Below, one piece after another: positions 35,710 to 43,763 of a stretch of DNA of 64,000 nucleotides. The notes beneath the pieces were generated by a model, which searched no databases, was not told where the DNA came from, and worked only from the letters and a program-made list of their open reading frames with translations. This stretch comes from JACKBJ01 sp964549495 (GTDB lineage: Bacteria > Chloroflexota > Anaerolineae > Epilineales > Epilineaceae), in the NCBI GenBank assembly GCA_964549495.1, contig CAZJWJ010000009.1:1-64000 (forward strand), in the 5' to 3' direction. The translations under genes and the position numbers were made by a program. Each line of letters starts with the position of its first letter. Position 1 is the first letter of the stretch.

Positions 35710-36930
35710 TCAAGGCAGCGCCCCGGCCTCCTGCAAGAGCTCTGCGGTGCCCGGCAGGTCGGCCAGGTCCGAGAGCGGAAGGTCGGGACCGGCCAGCTGC
35801 TCGATGGGCGGCAAGCCCTCGGCCCGCTCGGCTGCCGAGCTCAGGGCCAGCGGGTATTCGTAGGTCTCCGTGGCGAAGTAGCGCTGGGCCTCGGCGCCCA
35901 GCAGGTAGTTCAGCAGCTGCTCGGCCAGATCGGGATGCTCGGCGCTCTGCAGGATGCCGGCGCCGGCGACCATCACCAGCGAGCCGGCACCCTGGCCGGG
36001 CATGAAGTGGTTGCGAGCGGGGAAGTCTTCGCCCTCCTCGGCCAGGAAGCGATGCAGGTAGTAGTGGTTGACCAGGCCGGCATCCACCTCGCCGGCGCCG
36101 ACGGCGGCCACGATGCTGGTGTTGTTCTCGTAGGGCACCGCCCCATTGTCCACCATGCCTTCGGCCCAGGCCAGCGCGGCCTCCTCGCCCTCCAGCTCGC
36201 GCATGGCGGTCAGCATGGTCTGGAAGGAGGAGTTGGTCGGCGCCCAGCCGATGCGGCCGCGCCAGGCTTCTTCGGTGAAGCCCTGCAGGCTGGCCGGTAG
36301 CTCCTCCGGCTGCACGCGCTCGGTGTTGTAGACCAGCACGCGGGCCCGGCCGGAGAGCCCGACCCAATGCCCCTCGGGGTCGCGGTAGCGGCTGTCGACC
36401 TGCTCGAGGATCTCCTCGGGCAAGGGCGCCAGCATGTCCGACACGGCCCCCAGCCCACCGGGGTCCTGGGCGAAGAAGAGGTCGGCCGGCGAGGCCTCGC
36501 CCTCCTCCAGCAGGGTCGCGGCCAGCTCGGGCGTGCTGCCCCAGCGCACCTCGACCTCGATGCCGGTCTCGGCCTCGAAGTCCTCGAGCAGCGGGCCGAC
36601 CAGATCCTCGCCCCGGCCCGAGTAGAGCACCAGGCTGGCCTCGCCGGGCGCGAAGGCTTCGTCACCGGCCGCCTCGGGATCCGCCTCCGGATCCGGCTCG
36701 GCCTCCGGATCCGGCTCGGCCTCCGGATCGGCTTCGGGATCCGCCTCGGCTTCGGCGTCCGTGTCCATCTCGCCCGCTTCATCCCCACTCGGGTCCGCGT
36801 CCATCGCCGCCTCGTCGCCGGATGGCGCGTCCGCGGTCGGACCGCAGGCCGCCAGGGCCAGCGGCAGGCAGAGGGCCAAGGCCATCAGCCAGGCCCACAT
36901 CGATGTCCTTCGAAGGCGCAGGTTGCGCAT
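35710..36930 (-). CDS. fbpA: Iron(III) ABC transporter substrate-binding lipoprotein
   Basis: This 406-residue lipoprotein should bind ferric iron outside the membrane and deliver it to FbpBC. The lipobox ends at Cys29 (LPLALAACGP), and an acidic Asp/Pro/Glu/Ala-rich linker follows before the periplasmic-binding fold, which starts LVLYSGRGEDLVGPLLEDFE. Likely iron ligands include the C-terminal tyrosines in NHYYLHRF, as in FbpA. The linker includes an 18-nt tandem repeat. ATG 36930 has GAGGAGAGGA upstream and sits divergent from the DtxR-type regulator gene. Confidence 0.9.
   Translation of the reverse strand: MRNLRLRRTSMWAWLMALALCLPLALAACGPTADAPSGDEAAMDADPSGDEAGEMDTDAEAEADPEADPEAEPDPEAEPDPEADPEAAGDEAFAPGEASLVLYSGRGEDLVGPLLEDFEAETGIEVEVRWGSTPELAATLLEEGEASPADLFFAQDPGGLGAVSDMLAPLPEEILEQVDSRYRDPEGHWVGLSGRARVLVYNTERVQPEELPASLQGFTEEAWRGRIGWAPTNSSFQTMLTAMRELEGEEAALAWAEGMVDNGAVPYENNTSIVAAVGAGEVDAGLVNHYYLHRFLAEEGEDFPARNHFMPGQGAGSLVMVAGAGILQSAEHPDLAEQLLNYLLGAEAQRYFATETYEYPLALSSAAERAEGLPPIEQLAGPDLPLSDLADLPGTAELLQEAGALP
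36683..36736 (-). repeat. 18-bp tandem repeat in fbpA linker
   Basis: Three 18-bp units lie end to end: two identical copies of gcctccggatccggctcg and a third with changes near its end. On the minus strand they encode the acidic DPEAEP-type linker of FbpA. Length variation here would change only the linker length. Confidence 0.85.
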
Positions 36931-37142
36931 GTCTCGTCCTCTCCTCGTGATCATCGGGAGCGCGTCGACTCGGATCCCGAGCGCGATCCCGATCGTGGTT
37001 CGTCTGCCCGCCTCGCGCGGGCAGGCCGCCGGCGACCGTCTCCGCCGGAGCGCGGTCAATCTAGTCCGAGGCGCATCCAGGATCTAGGCCCAGGGCTGAG
37101 CTCTCGGCACCATGCGATTGTGTTCGAGGTATCAACCAGGTT

Positions 37143-37182
37143 GCAAAAACTGCCTTGAGCTTTTGCTCACCGAGATTATAAT
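37143..37182 (+). promoter_or_regulatory. Promoter and candidate operator of the iron regulator
   Basis: TTGAGC (37155-37160) and a perfect TATAAT (37177-37182), with 16-nt spacing, form a promoter toward the DtxR-type gene. The inverted repeat gcaaaaac-N8-gcttttgc (37143-37166, one mismatch) spans the -35 box, where a repressor could bind. The overlapping attata (37175-37180) reads TATAAT on the other strand, so the site could also serve fbpA. The remainder of the 310-base gap (36931-37240) shows nothing clear. Confidence 0.55.
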
Positions 37183-37240
37183 TATCCGGTCCCTTCGCTG
37201 CCCGCGGCATTCGCCGCCCCGATCGCCCTGTAGAGACGCC

Positions 37241-37990
37241 ATGTCCCACGACGCAACCGACATCAGCCCGGCCATGCGCCGCTACGCCGCCGAGATCTTC
37301 CGGCTCCAGGAGGACCATGCCTGGGTCGGCCTGTCGGATCTGGCGGAGCATGCCGAGGTCTCGACCCAGGCCGTCTCGCGGATGGTGCGGCGCATGAAGG
37401 AGGCCGGGATGGTCGAGCATCAGCCCTACCGCGGGCTGCGGCTGACCGAGCGGGGCCGGCACGAGGCCATGCCCGCGCTGCGCCGCCACCGTCTGGTGGA
37501 GGTCTTCCTGGTCGAGGTCATGGGCTTCGACTGGAGCGAGACCCACGACTTGGCCGATACCTTCGAGATGGGCATCGACGATGCCATCGAATCGCGCATC
37601 GACGAGTTGACGGGCCATCCGACCCACTGCCCGCACGGCGATCCCATCCCGGGTCCCGACGGCAAGATGCCGGTGCTGCGCGATGTCAGCCTGGTCGAGC
37701 TGCGCTCGGGTGAGCGGGGCGTGGTCAGCCGGGTTCGCACCCACGATCCGGAGCGGCTGCGCTATCTGGGCAGTATCGGCCTCGTGCCCGGCACGCCCTT
37801 CGACCTGCGCAGCTGCGCGCCCTTCAACGGGCCGCTGCGCCTGATGTACGGCCGCCAGGACGAGGTCTTGGGCCACGAGCTGGCCTCTTCCATCTGGGTC
37901 GAGCGTCAGGACGGAGAGGGAGAGCCGGCGGCCGCCGGCCCCGACGGGGGAGCGATGCACGGCGATCGCGCGGACGCCCGGAGCGCATGA
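37241..37990 (+). CDS. Metal-dependent repressor, DtxR/MntR family
   Basis: This 249-residue regulator should bind Fe2+ or Mn2+ and then repress metal uptake genes. The N-terminal winged helix (VGLSDLAEHAEVSTQAVSRMVRRMKEAGMV) and dimerisation/metal domain (LRRHRLVEVFLVEVMGFDW to HPTHCPHGDPIP) are typical, and a C-terminal FeoA/SH3-like domain is present (LRDVSLVELRSGERGVVSRV). ATG 37241 follows the promoter at 37155-37182 with a 50-60 nt leader. It is divergent from the iron importer genes, which it probably controls, and its stop overlaps the photolyase start as ATGA. Confidence 0.88.
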   Translation: MSHDATDISPAMRRYAAEIFRLQEDHAWVGLSDLAEHAEVSTQAVSRMVRRMKEAGMVEHQPYRGLRLTERGRHEAMPALRRHRLVEVFLVEVMGFDWSETHDLADTFEMGIDDAIESRIDELTGHPTHCPHGDPIPGPDGKMPVLRDVSLVELRSGERGVVSRVRTHDPERLRYLGSIGLVPGTPFDLRSCAPFNGPLRLMYGRQDEVLGHELASSIWVERQDGEGEPAAAGPDGGAMHGDRADARSA

Positions 37991-39411
37991 GCCGGACGCA
38001 CACGACGATCTGGTGGATCCGCCGTGACCTGCGGCTGGCCGACAACCCGGCGCTGGAGGCCGCGCTGGAGGCCGCCGAGGCGGTGCTGCCCACCTTCGTG
38101 CTCGATCCGGCCATCCTGCGCTCGGCCAACGCCGGCCCCAAGCGGGTGGCCTTCATGCTGGATGGGCTGCGCGCCCTCGATCGCTCGCTGCGCGAGCGCG
38201 GCAGCCGGCTGATCCTGCGATACGGCGAGCCGGCGGCCGAGCTGCGCCGCCTTGCCCGAGAGACCGGCACCGAACGCGCCTTCGCCGAGGCCGACGCCAC
38301 GCCGCATGCCCTGGCGCGCGACAGACGCGTGGCCGAGGCCCTTCGCCTGGAGCTGGTCGGCTCGGCCAGCATCCGCCCGGTGGGAATCGTGCGCAAGGCC
38401 GACGGCGATCCCTACCAGGTCTTCACCCCCTACAGCCGGAGCTGGAAGGATTTGCCCTTGCCGGGGCCGGCCGACCTCCTGCCGGCACCCGGTCGACTGC
38501 CCGAGCTCGAGTCGGACGTCGACAGCCTGCCCATCCCGGACGACCCGAGCCTGCCCGACGAGGTCCCCTTCCCCGCCGGCGAAGACGAGGCAAGGCGACG
38601 ATTGGCGGACTTCGCCGAGGACGCGATCGCCGACTACGCCGAGGGTCGCGATCGCCTGGACCTCGATGGCACCTCCAGCCTCTCGCCCTACCTGCGCTGG
38701 GGCATGGTCTCCGCCCGCGAGTCGGCGGTTCGGGCCCTGCGCGCCTGGCACGAGGCCGAGGATCCCGACGCGCTCGAGGGCGCCGAGCGCTGGCTGGGCG
38801 AGCTGATCTGGCGCGACTTCTACGCCGACGTGCTCTACCACTTTCCGCATGTGATCGACCGGAGCTTCCGGCCGGAGTACGACCGGGTGGCCTGGTCCGG
38901 CGACACGGAAGCCTACGAGGCCTGGTGCCAGGCCCGCACCGGCTATCCGGTGGTCGACGCCGCCATGCGCCAACTGCACGAGACGGGCTGGATGCACAAC
39001 CGGGCGCGCATGATCACCGCTTCCTTCCTGGTCAAGGACTTGCTGATCGACTGGCGTTGGGGCGAGCACCACTTCATGCGCCACCTGCTGGATGGCGACG
39101 TGGCTTCCAACAACGGCGGTTGGCAGTGGTCCGCCGGCACCGGCACCGACGCCGCACCCTACTTCCGGATCTTCAACCCCGTCAGCCAGGGGCGTAAGCA
39201 CGATCCGGACGGGGCCTACGTCCGGCGCTGGCTGCCCGAGCTGGCCGATCTGCCGACCCGCTGGATCCACCGCCCCTGGGAGCTGCCGGAGCGGGAAGGG
39301 GCCGAGACCGACTTCGAATTGGGCCGCGACTACCCGGAGCCGATCGTCGATCACCAGCTGGCCCGAGAGCGAACGCTGGAGGCCTACAAGGCGGCCCGAA
39401 GGGACGATTGA
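37987..39411 (+). CDS. phr: Deoxyribodipyrimidine photolyase, class I type
   Basis: This 474-residue flavoprotein repairs cyclobutane pyrimidine dimers using blue light. The N-terminal antenna-binding domain begins WWIRRDLRLADNPAL; the FAD-binding helical domain contains WRDFYADVLYHFPHV, TGYPVVDAAMRQLHETGWMHNRARM and LDGDVASNNGGWQWSAGTGTDAAPYFRIFNP, which match CPD photolyases rather than plant cryptochromes. The length is close to the E. coli enzyme (472). ATG 37987 overlaps the repressor gene by four bases, so iron regulation and light repair are translationally coupled here. Confidence 0.93.
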   Translation: MSRTHTTIWWIRRDLRLADNPALEAALEAAEAVLPTFVLDPAILRSANAGPKRVAFMLDGLRALDRSLRERGSRLILRYGEPAAELRRLARETGTERAFAEADATPHALARDRRVAEALRLELVGSASIRPVGIVRKADGDPYQVFTPYSRSWKDLPLPGPADLLPAPGRLPELESDVDSLPIPDDPSLPDEVPFPAGEDEARRRLADFAEDAIADYAEGRDRLDLDGTSSLSPYLRWGMVSARESAVRALRAWHEAEDPDALEGAERWLGELIWRDFYADVLYHFPHVIDRSFRPEYDRVAWSGDTEAYEAWCQARTGYPVVDAAMRQLHETGWMHNRARMITASFLVKDLLIDWRWGEHHFMRHLLDGDVASNNGGWQWSAGTGTDAAPYFRIFNPVSQGRKHDPDGAYVRRWLPELADLPTRWIHRPWELPEREGAETDFELGRDYPEPIVDHQLARERTLEAYKAARRDD

Positions 39412-39499
39412 CGCCGTCTCGCAGCCGTGATCAGCGTCGGTCGTGACCCCGGTGGCTCGGCAGGATCCGCCACTGGCGGCATCGCGGGGAGGCCCGCGG

Positions 39500-41266
39500 T
39501 CAATCGGAGAACGTGGCCGGCGGCCCTTGTTGCCCCGAACCGAAGGTCATGGCTTGGTGGTAGGCTGAGATCCAGCGGATCAGCTCGTCGTCGCGGCGCT
39601 CCTGCTCCTCGCGCTGCAGGGCCGCCCGGCGCTGTTCCATGCGGAAGAAGATCTCCTCCTGCACGCTTTCCGGGTGGTAGATGAAGTCGAAGGTGAAGCC
39701 CCCGGTCTCGGCCGCGGTCTCGATCAGGAGGTCGCCGTAGTTGAGGATGGAGGCCCAGGGGTTGGGGATGGTGAAGCGAACGTCCTGCACTTGGGACAGC
39801 GGCGCCTGGCGCTGTTCGGAGAAGAAGCCCAGGGGCTTGCGCTCGATGTCGATGATCAATTCGTCGGTGAGCACGTAGAGGTCGTTGCGCCAGTCCTCGA
39901 ACTGCCACCAGAGCCAGAGCAGGAGGATGATGCCAGCCCCGAGGATGGCCGCGCCGGAGCCGGCCAGGGCATCGGCCGGCAGGGGCGAGAAGCCCAGCTC
40001 GATCCAGGCCACGCTGGACACCAGAAGGGTCAGCAGCAGGGCCGGCAGCCAGGTGGCCACCAACAGGAGCCACCAATGCTTGCGCCAGGTGATGGTTCCG
40101 TCCGGGTCCTCGATCCGCGTGCGCGGAAAGAAGTAGCCCGCGATGAGCCCGAAGACCTGCAGCGGCGTCCAGGCTTCGTCTTCCACGCTGGCGGCCATCA
40201 GCTCCTCGTCGGGCTCGGCCATCGGCGCCTTGCCCATGGCGGCCAGGATCTTGCGCGCGATGACCGCCTGGCGCTCGCTGCGGGCCATCTCGCGGGCCCG
40301 CTCGACCTGCTCGAAGATCCGGTTGCGGGCCTCGGCCGGCCGGGCGACGGTCTTGAACTCGACCGCGGTCTTGGAGCCGGCGGTCTGGATGCTCAGGTTG
40401 CCATAGTTGAAGATGCGCGAGGGGATGCCGGGCTGCACGAAGCGCACGTCCTGCACCCGCTCCAGCTGCGCCGCGCTGCGGCGGGCATCGATCAGCGGCG
40501 TCTCCTCGACGTGCATCACCCGCCGGTCGGTCACCGAGAGGTAGTCGCGCCACCAGTCGGCGAAGATCCAGGCCGCCACCGCCAGGGTCACCATGATGTT
40601 GAAGACGGCCAACAGCAGCATGCTGGCCGGCGAGGCGCCGGTCTGGCTGATCGGCAGCACCAGAAGGCCCATCAGCGTGAAGATCAAGCCGGGGAAGAGG
40701 ATCAGCTTCGGAACGACGGTCAGCCAATGCCGCCGGAAGCGAGCCACCTCCTGCTCGCCGCGGCCCCCGTCGCTGGCGCGGGGCACGCGCAGCCGCTGGC
40801 GGATGTCGTCCGGCAGGACCAGGTGGTCGAGCATCTCGGCGTCGGTGCGCAGGATCTCCCAGAGCACTTCACCGTCCATGTAGATCAAGGTCACCGGCTC
40901 GAGGGCCAGGGCGGTGGTCTGGCGCGGTGCGCCGGTAAACAGGCTGCGCAAGCCCAGGCAGCTGCCGTAGCCCCGCAGGCCGCGATGCTCCTTGGCCCCG
41001 TCGCCACGCTCGTGTTGCAGCGAGACCGTGCCGGACACCAGTACCCTGAGGCTGCTGTCGACCTCGCCCTGCCGCGCGATCTCGGCGCCGGCCGGGTAAT
41101 GCGCCGTCTCGAAGACCGGCGCCAAGGGCAGGAGCTTCTCGCGCGCGAGGTTGCCCAGGAGGCTGGTAGCCGCCAGGTGGGCCACCTTCTCGTTCAGGTC
41201 GGTGATCCCGCGCGGCGCGGGCTCGGATGGGGGTGCCGCGCCGGGCCGGCGATCGGGGGCGGACAT
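39500..41266 (-). CDS. Membrane protein with cNMP-binding domain and two PH-like domains
   Basis: This 588-residue protein begins with a Crp/Fnr-type cyclic-nucleotide-binding domain (about 35-140; YPAGAEIARQGEVDSSLRVLVSGTVSL). Two similar units follow, each with paired membrane segments and then a bacterial PH-like domain: the first opens YLSVTDRRVMHVEETPLI at about 240, the second LYVLTDELIIDIERKPLGFF at about 460, and both contain a shared QxVQDVRF motif with NYGxLxIxTA. So an internal duplication is visible. The role is unknown; it may sense a nucleotide or lipid at the membrane. It is four bases away from uvrC on the same strand, so the two may be co-transcribed. Confidence 0.8.
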   Translation of the reverse strand: MSAPDRRPGAAPPSEPAPRGITDLNEKVAHLAATSLLGNLAREKLLPLAPVFETAHYPAGAEIARQGEVDSSLRVLVSGTVSLQHERGDGAKEHRGLRGYGSCLGLRSLFTGAPRQTTALALEPVTLIYMDGEVLWEILRTDAEMLDHLVLPDDIRQRLRVPRASDGGRGEQEVARFRRHWLTVVPKLILFPGLIFTLMGLLVLPISQTGASPASMLLLAVFNIMVTLAVAAWIFADWWRDYLSVTDRRVMHVEETPLIDARRSAAQLERVQDVRFVQPGIPSRIFNYGNLSIQTAGSKTAVEFKTVARPAEARNRIFEQVERAREMARSERQAVIARKILAAMGKAPMAEPDEELMAASVEDEAWTPLQVFGLIAGYFFPRTRIEDPDGTITWRKHWWLLLVATWLPALLLTLLVSSVAWIELGFSPLPADALAGSGAAILGAGIILLLWLWWQFEDWRNDLYVLTDELIIDIERKPLGFFSEQRQAPLSQVQDVRFTIPNPWASILNYGDLLIETAAETGGFTFDFIYHPESVQEEIFFRMEQRRAALQREEQERRDDELIRWISAYHQAMTFGSGQQGPPATFSD

Positions 41267-41269
41267 GGC

Positions 41270-43240
41270 CTAGAGGTAGGCCTTGAGCTGCTCGGCAGCG
41301 CGCCGGGTCATGCTGGACACGGCCGCCAGCTCGTCGACGGAGGCGTTGCGGATGCCGTCGATGGAGCCGAAGGCGCCCAAGAGCTCGCGCCGCCGCTTCG
41401 GGCCGATGCCCGGTACGCTGTCCAGGCTGGAGCGCAGGCCGGCCTTGCGCCGCAGCTTGCGGTTGTAGCCGATGGCGAAGCGGTGGGCTTCGTCCCGCGC
41501 CCGCTGCACCAGGTAGAGCGCCTGGCTGTCCTTGGGAAGGCGAACCGAGACCTTTTTTCCGGGCAGGAAGAGCTCTTCCTCGCGCTTGGCCAGCGAGGCC
41601 AGGGGGATGTCGTCCAGGCCCAGCTCTTGGAAGACCGCCAGCGCATAGCCCAGCTGGCCCTTGCCGCCGTCGACCAGCACCAGGTCGGGCCGGCGCTCGA
41701 AGGCGCCGGGCTCGCCGGCGGCGCCTGGGGCAGCTTCGAGCGGGGTCGGGATCTCGCTAGCCGGCGTTGCCCCACCCGCCGCGACGGGGATCGTGCCCTC
41801 GCTGGCGGCCTCCGGTGCGGCCGCCACCGCGACTCCGGACTCGGCCAGCGCCCGGTAGCGCACCAGGCGCTGGAAGCGCCGTCGCAGCATCTCGGCCATG
41901 GAGGCAAAGTCGTCCTGGCCCTGGACGGTCTTGATGCGGAAGTGCCGGTAGTCGGCCTTGGCCGGCGCCGCCTCCTCGAAGACCACCATCGAGCCTACGG
42001 TGTGGGTGCCCTGCAGGGTCGAGATGTCGTAGCATTCGATGCGCCGCGGCAGCCGCGGCAGATCGAGGGCCGCCTGCAAGCCCTCCATGGCCTCGGCGGC
42101 CTTGTCGTCCTCGGTTTCGACGGCATGCGCCATGCGCAAGGCGCGCAGGGTCTCCTTGGCGTTGTCGATGGCCACGGTCACCAGATCGCGCTTGCGCCCG
42201 CGCTGGGGCACCTTGATGCGCACCCGCGTGCCGCGCTTGTCGGCCAGCCAGCGCTCGATGATCTCGCTCTCGGCCAGGTGCTCGGGCACCACGATCTCGC
42301 CCGGCACCTTGCCGCTCTCGTCGTAGAACTGCTTGACGAACTCGGCCAGCAGCTCGGCGTCCTCGGTGTCGTCGGCGCCGTCCAGCTGGAAGTACTCGCG
42401 GCCGATGAGCTTGCCGTTGCGCACGAAGAAGACCTGGGCCAGGGCGGCACCGTCCTCGCGCGCCACGGCCACCACGTCCTGGTCGGCCAGGGTGGGCGCG
42501 ATGATCCGCTGGCGCTCGACCACCTGCCGGATGGCGTCCATCCGGTCGCGCATGCGCGCGGCCTGCTCGAACTCCAGGCGCTCGGCGTGGGTCTCCATCT
42601 TGGCTTCGATGCCGGCCAGCACCGCGGCCGTGTCGCCTTCCAGAAAGCGGCACAAGCGGTCGATCATCGCCCGGTAGCCCGCCCGATCCACCGCGCCGAT
42701 GCAAGGGCCCAGGCAGAGCTCGATGTCGTAGTAGAGGCAGGCCCGATCGTCCTGGCCGTCGATCACCCGGTTGCAGTCCAGAAATGGAAACTCCTTGCGC
42801 AGGGTGTTCAGGGTCTCGCGCATGGCCCCGGCCGAGGTGTAGGGCCCGAAGTAGCGAGCCCCGTCCTTCTGCACCCGCCGGGTGCTCTCGACCTTGGGAA
42901 AATCCTCCTGCCAGGTGACCTTGATGAAGGGGTAGCGCTTGTCGTCCTTGAGCAGGACGTTATAGCGCGGCCGATGCTCCTTGATCAGGTTCATCTCGAG
43001 CAGCAGCGCTTCGAGCTCGGAAGCGGTGACGATCCACTCGATGTCGGCGATGCCCGCCACCAGCCGGTGCGTCTTCGGATCGTACTTGCGCGAGGCGTGG
43101 AAGTAGGATCGCACCCGCGAGCGCAGGTTGACCGCCTTGCCGACGTAGATCACCTCGCCGCCCTCGTCGAAGTACTGGTAGACCCCCGGCTTGGCCGGCA
43201 GGGCCTTCAGCTTGGGCTCGAGATCGGGGCGGGGGAGCAT
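41270..43240 (-). CDS. uvrC: Excinuclease ABC subunit C
   Basis: UvrC makes both incisions around DNA damage recognised by UvrAB. The N-terminal GIY-YIG nuclease (KPGVYQYFDEGGEVIYVGKAVNLRSRV), the four-cysteine segment (CNRV, ACLYYDIELCLGPC), the UVR helix EFEQAARMRDRMDAIR, the RNase H-like C-terminal nuclease (ECYDISTLQGTHTVGSMVVF; VDGGKGQL) and the terminal HhH (SVPGIGPKRRRELLGAFGS) are all present. At 656 residues it is longer than the usual ~610, partly because of an Ala/Pro-rich insertion at about 463-517. TATACT lies 6 nt before the ATG, suggesting a leaderless message. Confidence 0.96.
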   Translation of the reverse strand: MLPRPDLEPKLKALPAKPGVYQYFDEGGEVIYVGKAVNLRSRVRSYFHASRKYDPKTHRLVAGIADIEWIVTASELEALLLEMNLIKEHRPRYNVLLKDDKRYPFIKVTWQEDFPKVESTRRVQKDGARYFGPYTSAGAMRETLNTLRKEFPFLDCNRVIDGQDDRACLYYDIELCLGPCIGAVDRAGYRAMIDRLCRFLEGDTAAVLAGIEAKMETHAERLEFEQAARMRDRMDAIRQVVERQRIIAPTLADQDVVAVAREDGAALAQVFFVRNGKLIGREYFQLDGADDTEDAELLAEFVKQFYDESGKVPGEIVVPEHLAESEIIERWLADKRGTRVRIKVPQRGRKRDLVTVAIDNAKETLRALRMAHAVETEDDKAAEAMEGLQAALDLPRLPRRIECYDISTLQGTHTVGSMVVFEEAAPAKADYRHFRIKTVQGQDDFASMAEMLRRRFQRLVRYRALAESGVAVAAAPEAASEGTIPVAAGGATPASEIPTPLEAAPGAAGEPGAFERRPDLVLVDGGKGQLGYALAVFQELGLDDIPLASLAKREEELFLPGKKVSVRLPKDSQALYLVQRARDEAHRFAIGYNRKLRRKAGLRSSLDSVPGIGPKRRRELLGAFGSIDGIRNASVDELAAVSSMTRRAAEQLKAYL

Positions 43241-43246
43241 GCCGGC

Positions 43247-43252
43247 AGTATA
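43247..43252 (-). promoter_or_regulatory. Leaderless-type -10 box of uvrC
   Basis: TATACT on the minus strand ends 6 nt before the uvrC ATG at 43240, with no Shine-Dalgarno between them. The -35 position holds no consensus and coincides with the hairpin at 43257-43283. Confidence 0.45.
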
Positions 43253-43256
43253 GCAT

Positions 43257-43283
43257 CCTGCCGATCAAGCCTGGATCGGCAGG
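43257..43283. terminator. Perfect 10-bp hairpin
   Basis: CCTGCCGATC and GATCGGCAGG form a perfect 10-bp stem with a 7-nt loop. It lies after the DUF433 gene and just before uvrC. No run of T follows in either direction, so an intrinsic terminator of the classic type is doubtful; it may still stop or attenuate transcription. Confidence 0.4.
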
Positions 43284-43296
43284 GCCGGCCGACTTC

Positions 43297-43331
43297 CTTG
43301 AAGATTCGGAGGCAGACTCCGAATTTTCAAG
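43297..43331. terminator. 15-bp near-perfect hairpin
   Basis: CTTGAAGATTCGGAG and CTCCGAATTTTCAAG pair over 15 positions, with one G-T pair and a 5-nt loop. Together with the hairpin at 43257-43283 it fills most of the gap between the DUF433 gene and uvrC. The stem is long enough to act as a terminator, although no U tract follows. Confidence 0.45.
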
Positions 43332-43373
43332 CGAGATGCGAGCTCGACCTCTCGATCAACGCCCGAATCGCAC

Positions 43374-43622
43374 TCAGGCGGTCTCAGCAGACAAGGGCAT
43401 GAAGCTGGTATCGGAAAGCGAGTGCGCAGCAAAGAGAAGACAGGCCTGTAGGTCCTCACGAGTCAGCCCGGAATACTCATCCAAAATCTCGTCCAGGCTT
43501 GCGCCATGTGCCAGCAAGCCCAGGATGTACTCCACGCTGAGGCGAGTCCCGCGAATGACCGGCTTGCCGAGCAAGACTTCCGGGTCGAGCGTGATCCGTC
43601 GAAGCAGGGCATCGTCACTCAT
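43374..43622 (-). CDS. DUF433-family antitoxin-like protein
   Basis: This 82-residue protein belongs to the DUF433 family, predicted helix-turn-helix antitoxins usually paired with DUF5615/Mut7-C ribonuclease-like toxins. The core reads RRITLDPEVLLGKPVIRGTRLSVEYILGLLAHG, with the family-typical GKPVIRGTRL, then DEILDEYSGLTREDLQA. The ATG at 43622 has GGGAG upstream; an ATG five codons earlier is the alternative. No toxin partner follows; the downstream sequence holds only hairpins, so it appears to be an orphan. Confidence 0.8.
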   Translation of the reverse strand: MSDDALLRRITLDPEVLLGKPVIRGTRLSVEYILGLLAHGASLDEILDEYSGLTREDLQACLLFAAHSLSDTSFMPLSAETA

Positions 43623-43763
43623 TCGGTCGGCTCCCATCGTGGACTCCAGTGATCGTACATTCTGTCAGTTGACGATAGTGCTGCCACACGCTCTCGTCAA
43701 CGCGATCGATCGCGCCACGCGGCCAATTGCATGCGACGGTGCCACCGCAATCACACCTACCGA

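Noticed and set aside
39674..43402. Plus-strand open frame of over 1200 codons
   Set aside because: Antisense to the PH-domain protein and uvrC genes, both of which have full family motifs; composition is that of a shadow frame.
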